NCBI RefSeq assembly: GCF_033115175.1
Contig: NC_084827.1
Coordinates: forward strand, 61,751,201-61,815,200
DNA: 64,000 nt
Direction of reading: 5' to 3'
Source: Lepus europaeus
Taxonomy: Eukaryota; Chordata; Mammalia; Lagomorpha; Leporidae
Made by a program: the position numbers and the translations under genes. How positions within the stretch are numbered: position 1 is the first letter of the stretch; each line of letters starts with the position of its first letter. The notes beneath the pieces were generated by a model. The model ran no database searches. It saw nothing but the letters and a program-made list of their open reading frames with translations, and had not been told where the DNA came from. Shown piece after piece: positions 57,079 through 64,000 of this stretch.

Positions 57079-58421
57079 ATGATATTTTTTCCAAAGGCAT
57101 TATATTTTAGAAAACTGAGAGCAATTTGAAAAGGTGCATCTTGTTCCACCTAATGTGTGTGCCATGGTTTGAACACATAAGTAGTTTCTCATTTTCCATA
57201 TTGCATCAATGACTATTTGTTCAGTTGAAATGTACTGTACTTACTGGGTACTGTGTACCCTTATTGTGGGATTGAATTTTGTACAGACTGAATGTCATCC
57301 CGATATTTTAGGGAATTTGATGTTTTATAAGAGATGTAAGTGTTTACTCTTCTGTACTGATGTATAAGCAACTCTTCGATTATTTTACAAGGTAAAATCA
57401 GTTATGAAAATTTTCGTAATTTGTCACCTGTGATATTAATTTTCCTTGAATGCTGAATAGCAATTTATATTTATTTTATGAATTATCTATATTTTGTTTG
57501 CTTTTCTATGGGGGCATCAGAAATTATTGAGAAGTATATTTTTTAAAATAACTGACAAAAATGAAGAAAATAATACATTATGTATGGAAAGATTATTCCT
57601 TTGCAGAGATCAGTGAATCTGTGAATGTATACCTATTAAGAAAGCATTACATCAATTGAACTGACAATGAGAACAGTTTTGATAACTGAGAGTAAAGAAA
57701 CCCTGTGAAACAGCAACAGAATTATTTAAAAATATTTAAGGTAATTATAAAATATACACAAAATAATTGAATAATAGGGAAGTTCTGAAGAGCAAAATAA
57801 TGGAAGTTGTCCTTATCGTGTGATTAAAAAACCCCTCTTATAATATTGTAAAAGTATTGAACACTGGAGATGACACATGATTATACTGGAGATAATTAGA
57901 TTAGAAAAGAACATAAAATCTTGACGTGGACTCAAAAACACATAGGAATTTGCTACGTGATAGAAGTCTTTGCAAAAAGATGGATTATTTATTATATGTT
58001 GTTGGTAAAACTGGATAGTTCTGTAGAATATGAAAATGAAATTGGATCCCTATCAGATAAAATAAATTGCATGTGAGTCAGAGATAGAGGCATAAAGTTG
58101 AGGCCATAAAGTATTAAAAACGAACACTTAAAATATTTTAATAAAGTCTGAATAGCTAATTTTGTGTTAAGTAAAATGCCAAAATACACAAGTCATAAAA
58201 AGAAAGATTAAAAATTTAATTATATACAGTATGTTAAAAATCTATGTGGAAAGAAAACCACTATAAACAAAGAAGAATGAATAGCAAAGTCTGAAAATAG
58301 AAATAACTCCTATCACAAACAAATTACTTTAATATAAAAGATTCTGTAATTCAATAGCATAGAGCCGAAAACCCAATTTAATGATGACAAAGTATTCAAA
58401 AAAAGGAAACGCCAAGATCTT
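57079..58421. other. 1.3 kb AT-rich sequence, nothing firm
   Basis: No gene. Near 58080-58330 the A-rich wording is reminiscent of ancient L1 sequence but too decayed to assign. Confidence 0.45.
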
Positions 58422-58433
58422 AAAAGCTCAGTA
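58422..58433. repeat. TSD of plus-strand composite element, left copy
   Basis: AAAAGCTCAGTA is repeated at 63544-63555, after the poly(A). The first As are ambiguous with the tail; GCTCAGTA is secure. Confidence 0.88.
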
Positions 58434-59354
58434 GGGGGACTAGGCAAGATGGCGGAATAGGCAGGGAGCACACTTAGTCCGGGGGGAGACAAAGTTTAAT
58501 ATAAGTGGAGATACTGCAGGGTCAAGGAAGAGTAGGGGATGAAACAGCAGAGGAAACTCTTCCGGAACTAGTGATTCACAGTGGACCTGCGTGGAGAGCG
58601 TGGGAGCCCAAGTTCGGGACACCAGCGGCAGACTCAACGCACCAGCGCTGGAACGCGAGGTGAGCCGAACCTCAATAGCCTGAGACACCAGCGGGCAAGC
58701 GGAAAGAGGAGGCTAGAGGGAACGAGGCTTGAAACTCCGTGGGGAAAAGTTCACCAGGCTAACTAGAAGAGAGAGAGGAAAAAAATAAAAAAAGTGACTG
58801 ATACAGACACAAGTTTCTCTCTCTCCGCTCACCTCTCAAAGGCGAGCAAGACAGAGCAGGCGCCATTTTGGACATACGTCATAAGCAGGGCGACCTCAGG
58901 TCTGCACCAGCCCCGAGCCTAGCAGAAAAACCTGACTCTGTGGGGAGGGGTGAAATAACAGGAGATTAGCATCTAACTTGGCAACCCAGTGGGAGACTAC
59001 AGGAGAATTGGAGCCCACACTGAGGGCAGCAGAGATTCCCTGTGTGGTCCTTGGGAAAGAGCTCCCTATCTCTGGCTCCTGTGGGTATATCATTTGCCTG
59101 CTAACTACCTCCAATTACGTTCAGCTGTGCGGAATTACTTCCCTTTTAAATCAAAAAAAGGAAGAGAGATTTACCACACCTAACCTGGGAGTGTCATCTT
59201 TGACACACCCTCAACCCTGAGGAACCAAACACAGCTCTCAGTCCACACTCATCTCAAGCCTCTAAGGCTCCACTGAAAGCAGACAGTCCACTTAATATAG
59301 AGCCATAGTGTAACAAGAAAAAACACCACAGTGAAGAAACCAAATATCTCCAAC
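58434..59354 (+). promoter_or_regulatory. 5' UTR / internal promoter of the composite element
   Basis: CAAGATGGCGG at 58445-58455 sits at the L1 YY1-box position. Near-identical to 11032-11952 (complement) and distinct from the L1 promoter at 19641. Confidence 0.75.
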
Positions 59355-60386
59355 ATGCCAAACAACAAACACAAAAACCAAGCTAACAAGAACAAGGAAG
59401 AAACTATGACGCCCCCAAATGAAAAAGACACCCCAATTCAAGGTTATGAAGATGATGAGATAGAAGAAATGCAAGAAGCGGATCTCAAAAAATTGATAAG
59501 AACATTAAGAAGTTCTCAAAAACAAATTCTTGAACTACAGAAATCCTTCATGGACAAGATAGAAAATCTCTCTCGTGAAAGTGAAATATTAAGGAGGAAT
59601 CAAAATGAAATGAAACAACTAGTGGAACAAGAAATGGTGATTGTGACGAGAAATCATAATGAAAAGAATTCAATAGATCAAATGACAAACACATTAGAGA
59701 GCCTTAAAAACAGAATGGGCGAAGCAGAAGAGAGAATATCAGACTTAGAAGACAGAGAACAGGAAAGGAAACAGGCAAACCAAAGAAAAGAAGAAATTAG
59801 AAATCTAAAAAATATTGTCGGGAATCTACAGGATACTATTAAAAAACCCAACATTCGGGTTCTAGGAGTTCCTGAAGGCATGGAGAGGGAGAAAGGATTA
59901 GAAGGCATTTTCAGTGAGATACTAGCAGAAAATTTCCCAGGTTTGGAGAAGGACAGAGGCATCTTAGTACAGGAAGCTTATAGAACCCCTAATAAACATG
60001 ACCAAAAGAGATCCTCACCACGACATGTTGTAATCAAACTCACCACAGTGAAACATAAAGAAAAGATCCTAAAAGGTGCAAGAGAGAAACGTCAGATCAC
60101 TCTTAGTGGCTCTCCAGTTAGACTCACAGCAGACTTCTCATCAGAAACCCTACAAGCTAGAAGGGAATGGCGAGACATAGCCCAGGTACTAAGAGAGAAA
60201 AACTGCCAGCCCAGAATACTATATCCTGCAAAGCTCTCATTTGTGAGTGAAGGTGAAATTAAGACTTTTCATAGCAAACAGAAACTGAAAGAATTTGTTG
60301 CCACTCATCCTGCCCTGCAAAAGATGCTTAAAGATGTGTTACACACAGAAACACAGAAACATGGTCACCAATATGAAAGAAGGTAA
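59355..60386 (+). CDS. L1 ORF1p-like protein of the composite element, 343 aa, intact
   Basis: ATG at 59355 (MPNNKHKNQ) to stop 60384-60386, ending HGHQYERR. The frame is open eight codons further upstream without an ATG. Coiled coil (about 45-145), RRM (IRVLGVPEGMEREKG) and C-terminal domain (QARREWRDIAQVLREKNCQ) are all present. Relative to the 345-aa copy at 9994-11031 there are two single-codon deletions (a Met in the NEKNSID region and one Glu in the RKEE run), both frame-preserving. Confidence 0.92.
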   Translation: MPNNKHKNQANKNKEETMTPPNEKDTPIQGYEDDEIEEMQEADLKKLIRTLRSSQKQILELQKSFMDKIENLSRESEILRRNQNEMKQLVEQEMVIVTRNHNEKNSIDQMTNTLESLKNRMGEAEERISDLEDREQERKQANQRKEEIRNLKNIVGNLQDTIKKPNIRVLGVPEGMEREKGLEGIFSEILAENFPGLEKDRGILVQEAYRTPNKHDQKRSSPRHVVIKLTTVKHKEKILKGAREKRQITLSGSPVRLTADFSSETLQARREWRDIAQVLREKNCQPRILYPAKLSFVSEGEIKTFHSKQKLKEFVATHPALQKMLKDVLHTETQKHGHQYERR

Positions 60387-60427
60387 AGGAAGGAAACATC
60401 ACAGCAAAAGATCACAGGAAGCTCAAT

Positions 60428-63060
60428 TTCTCTTTGACATAGAATTAAACTCTGATGCTCTGTTAAAGCAATGTGTTAAAGTAATCTATTATGTTCTCTT
60501 GATGTCTGTTAAATTCTAATTATTCAAAAACAGCTGAGTTTTTATTAAGAGCTATGGGTTATTTAAATATGTGCTTATTTTCAAAAATTTGAATAATCAC
60601 CTTGTAACAATGATCAAATTTGGTCTATGTTATGTCATGATTTTAAGAAATCTTATTTCAACCAGATAGTTTGGATTTTGAGCCTTCTTGGCATTCTTGA
60701 CAGGCATTCAAAAAATCAAAGTTTCAAACAATCTGGTCTCTAAAATTTCCAGTAAATCCTGGACTTTGGTTTTTCCAGTTTGGGCCCAACTGAAAAAATC
60801 GAAGGACCTATGTCTCTCATCTTATAGAGACACCAACTAACCAGGCTATTTGGAGTATATTAGAAGGACTGTCAAGATGTGATGTGGTACCAGACTTTAA
60901 GTTTCTATAATGGAAAATGCTATTAATACAAATGTTTGAGAATTAAAAAGTCTAATGATCTTGTGTTACTAGACATGATAGTTATCTTAATGAGAAAGCC
61001 CCAGAGGCCTAAAGGGTTAAATACTTGTAAAATCCTACAGGTGCTTTCAAAAATACTGTGAAGTAAGCAAGTGCCTCTTGTTGGTTGATGAGTTTATAAT
61101 TTTAAACATAGTGACTGAAAGTCTTTTGTCATCCACAGTTATATATGATGTGCTGCTCATAAAACTAAAGCGTTGTTGGTTCTGTGTTTAGCTGTCCTCC
61201 TATAGGTTCCTATGGACTTTTTCCAGCCACTTTTATTGTATTCAGTACTTTGGGATGGCTCTGTAAACAGATGAAGCCAATAATGTATTAACAGCACCAA
61301 CTGAGAGAAAGTATGGTTAACTGAGGTTACTAAAAAGAAAAAGCAATTCAAATCAATTGGCAATCTACAAAAAGAGTTAAAGATTTTAAAAGCTATTATT
61401 AAAATTGCTATATTGGTCTATTATGCTATATTATATGTGTGTACATATTGTATGTGCACATGGGGAAATTTTATTAAGAGTTTTATTTTAAATGGCTTAT
61501 AGATAAGATTGTCCATAAATTTAAGCTGCTAAAATCAATCAAAGATACATTTTAATTTGTGGGACCTGAATCTGTGTATCATATGTTTTAGACTTGTTGG
61601 TAGAAAGAAACTAAAAACATTTTAGATGGTTGTGCTTAAGTTTACTGGTTAAACAAACTACACCATGTTAGATATTTAAGAGGTGTTTTCAAATACATGA
61701 TTCTTAAAATTTATAGAAGGCATTGGACATTCTGGTAAATGTTTTATTAAGTTGTTATCTAATGGTTGAAACGGTTTGCTAAGTATTCATGTGATATTGC
61801 TATTGTCAGCAAGCGATCTAGGACTTGCCCCCTCATTTCTCTATTCTAAGCCCAACTTGTTCTTTCATTTCTCTATTCTCTTCAAGGTAGGAAACTAATT
61901 CTATTATGAAGGAATCTGTAGGACACAGAATTTAATCTTTAGACCTTATAAAAGAGATGGCTAACATTTTTCTGCAATAGCATAGCCAAAATAAGAACTT
62001 AAATAATAATCTCATAGCTAGATTCACTTCACCATCAGCGAAGTAAACAGTAAGTAGGAAAAACCTCCCTTTTAGACCAAAGGGAAAGAAAGTTTTAAAG
62101 TGAGAATATAATTTTCCTCATGGGCATTGTCTACCTTAGAAAAACTACTACAGAACATGCCTGTGACTATAGACTTGTAGTTCAGGCCACCGAAGATTAG
62201 AGATGGGACACGGGCACTCCCTTGACTTGCATCCTCTGGTCTGCTTTAACACAAACCAGGAGGAATAGAAAGCTCGGCATCAGAAGCAATGGGTGGCAGG
62301 CCTATTAATGGCTGATCTGTACAGTGATCTGCCCTCAAGGAGACCCAACAGGCCAGTCCACTGCAGTGGCTTTCAATGTGGTAAGCCTGGGCTTCAGCAG
62401 AAGTCAGCTTGTGAAGAGCCCTGGCAGCTCTGCTAAGAGTTGGATCACTGGAAATGGACCTGCCCTGGAGTCGAAGGATGCCCAGGTCAGAGCCACAGAT
62501 CTTATTGGCTCTAAGCTGAAAAGCCCTTCACTCAGCCCAACTTCCAAAGTGACCACTGCAGCTGAGGGTATGGTCAAGTAGGGTCAGCAACATTGCAGGC
62601 AGAACTGTAAATTTCTTGTTAGAGATGCCCCCTGCCTTTACCTGGCCAGCTCTCCTCCCAGCCCAGCCAAGTAATGAAAGTCAACAGAGTGCCTTCCCCT
62701 AGGAGGTTCACACCTCCCTTAGGATATACCCCATGTGAAGAGATAGATAGGTCTGGGCCTCTGAATTTACAAGGCCTAAAGCCCACCAGATTATTATCTA
62801 GCCCCTTCTATCAGGTTCTATTTGCCTCTCAATCAGAAAACTTAATTGTAGCTTAGACAGCACCTTTCTTAGCTCCTCTAATAATGACTCTGTCCTTTGT
62901 TCTAGGCCCTGTCTAGTGCACTTGGGCCTCATTCCTTTGTAATCATAACCTCTACTCTACCACCAATGGCTCTACTCCCAACCTGTGTGTACTGATGGTC
63001 CTCTTCCCCACTTAATGCTGTATAATTGTTCAAACCTGGTAAATGCCACTCTTAGGATCA
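60428..63060 (+). other. Acquired non-L1 region of the composite element
   Basis: Similarity to the L1 at 21409 ends at about 60427 (GATCACAGGAA). The following 2.6 kb are AT-rich to about 61800, then more GC-balanced (62100-62760). The region recurs in all three composite copies, wholly or partly. It holds no long frame; the best are an 85-codon ORF at 62324-62581 and a 68-codon antisense frame at 61157-61363 identical in both full copies. Origin unknown to me. Confidence 0.7.
62324..62581 (+). CDS. 85-codon ORF in acquired region (copy of 8353-8610)
   Basis: MICPQGDPTG... ending AAEGMVK. It stays open in both full-length copies. No domain recognised, and translation is unproven. Confidence 0.3.
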   Translation: MICPQGDPTGQSTAVAFNVVSLGFSRSQLVKSPGSSAKSWITGNGPALESKDAQVRATDLIGSKLKSPSLSPTSKVTTAAEGMVK

Positions 63061-63543
63061 TTGGTTACTATCCTCACTCTATCTTTTATGACCTTGTCTA
63101 AATATGATCAGAGTCGGCAAACTTGGAAGGCTTCCATAGCCTTGGCAACTCATGACGACAGCCTAGGATGGTTCCTGGCGCCATAAACTAGAGTGTCAAC
63201 TTGTTGGGTCAACAACATGAGCCACTGTGCACTTGCTCCTCATGTGGGATCTCTGTCCTTAATGTGCTGTACATTTTGATTTAATGCTATAACTAGTACT
63301 CAAACAGTATGTTTCACTTTTGTGTTTCTATGTGGGTGCAAACTGTTGCAATCTTTATACTAAATTGATCTTCTGTATATAAAGAGAATTGAAAATGAAT
63401 CTTGATGCAAATGGAAGGGGAGAGGGAGCGGGAGAGGGGAGGGTTGCGGGTGGGAGGGAAGTTATGGGAGGGGGAAGCCATTGTAATCCATAAGCTGTAC
63501 ACTGGAAATTTATATTCATTAAATAAAAGTTAAAAAATAAAAA

Positions 63544-63555
63544 AAAAGCTCAGTA
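63544..63555. repeat. TSD of plus-strand composite element, right copy
   Basis: AAAAGCTCAGTA, matching 58422-58433. Confidence 0.88.
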
Positions 63556-64000
63556 AATTTGTACTTATGACAAGAGAATGCACATTCAAACTCAGAAATC
63601 AGAAATAGGGCCCCTTAAGATGAGATATAAGATGTGGATAACCTGTCACATAAAATATAAAGGTGAATTTGTTACAGAACATAACTGGGTTAGAGACCAC
63701 CCCTTCTTCCCTTACTTTCAGTCTCTTAACACTGGAAGAGAAAAAGTTTCCTTCCAAGGAAAACTTGAAGGAAGCATTCCTGGGTGTTGCCCTCTCTCCC
63801 TCTGCTTGTGTTCTTAGTGCAAGGCTCTGAATAGGGACCATGGTCTGGGCTATTGCTAAGGTTGTCAGAGAGCTGTCTTGTGTTAATCTGTTCAAAGATC
63901 AAGTCCAACTATTTCATGAATTTGTTTATTCATCGAGTTGCCTTTTTGCTTTTATAGTACATTAGTTTATGCTTACACTTTTATATATTTCTGCTTGTTA
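63556..64000. other. Unassigned sequence to window end
   Basis: No gene or repeat recognised in the last 445 bp. Confidence 0.5.

Larger units (their letters stand above)
58434..63543 (+). mobile_element. Composite ORF1-only L1 (half-L1 / HAL1-like), full length with TSD
   Basis: Order: GGGGACTAGGCAAGATGGCGG 5' end, 921-bp 5' UTR, intact ORF1 (59355-60386), about 40 bp of L1 inter-ORF spacer (to about 60427), about 2.6 kb without L1 ORF2 similarity, then from about 63060 an L1 3' UTR end with G-rich tract (63415-63472), AATAAA and A-rich tail. The whole is duplicated in reverse at 7396-11952, except for about 555 bp at 60594-61150. A 12-bp TSD shows the unit moved as one RNA. Without ORF2 it would need another L1 for endonuclease and reverse transcriptase. 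Confidence 0.92.

Noticed and set aside
60295-60519. 74-codon frame overlapping the end of ORF1 in both composite copies
   Set aside because: It is an alternative frame of the well-supported ORF1; similarity between copies follows from their overall identity.

Overview
This is nuclear DNA from a lagomorph, most likely rabbit (Oryctolagus) or a close relative. The evidence is about 27 copies of the tRNA-derived lagomorph C-SINE, with its GGCCGGCGC head and CT-rich, A-rich tail, and several L1 elements with the rabbit-type G-rich 3' end. Most of the 64 kb is transposon-derived. Host gene content is small: a head-to-head DNAJB9/THAP5 promoter region, one RP9 processed pseudogene and one or two orphan exon candidates.

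Layout. 1-4175: 3' half of an L1 (ORF2 and 3' UTR, sense), cut by the window edge and split by a 432-bp solo LTR. 5.0-6.2 kb: a SINE and an old antisense L1 3' UTR. 7396-11952: an antisense composite element made of an L1 5' UTR, ORF1, about 2.1 kb of non-L1 sequence and an L1 3' end, with no ORF2; it has a 16-bp target-site duplication (TSD). 13.35-14.6 kb: a SINE and a 5'-truncated copy of the same composite family, inserted at the same site. 14.6-18.3 kb: an intron-containing but broken DNAJB9 on the minus strand. 18.3-19.35 kb: CpG island. 19299: THAP5 first coding exon on the plus strand. 19641-26738: full-length L1 with a perfect 15-bp TSD, inserted just inside THAP5 intron 1, with ORF1 intact and ORF2 dead. 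27-44 kb: dense SINEs with truncated L1 3' ends between stretches I cannot assign. 44-54 kb: old L1 fragments, SINEs and a well-formed orphan coding exon at 49783-49921. 54.5-55.7 kb: microsatellites with an 83-bp duplicated segment. 55797-56439: RP9 processed pseudogene. 58434-63543: a second, longer copy of the composite ORF1-only element, on the plus strand.

The most unusual system is the composite element. Two near-identical full-length copies in opposite orientation each keep a full ORF1 (345 and 343 codons from the ATG), diverge from L1 about 40 bp after the ORF1 stop, and carry a long shared sequence in place of ORF2 before rejoining an L1 3' end with poly(A) and TSD. A third copy is 5'-truncated. 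This is the architecture of a half-L1 (HAL1-type) non-autonomous LINE, which would depend on another L1 for reverse transcriptase. The second point of interest is the DNAJB9/THAP5 locus. Its promoter and splice sites look conserved, but the DNAJB9 coding exons carry several frameshifts and an HPD-to-HPN change, and no later THAP5 exon was found in the remaining 37 kb. That suggests either a partial segmental duplicate or gene loss.

Limits: all assignments come from reading the sequence and from memory of the families. No alignment or database search was run, and identities are judged by eye.
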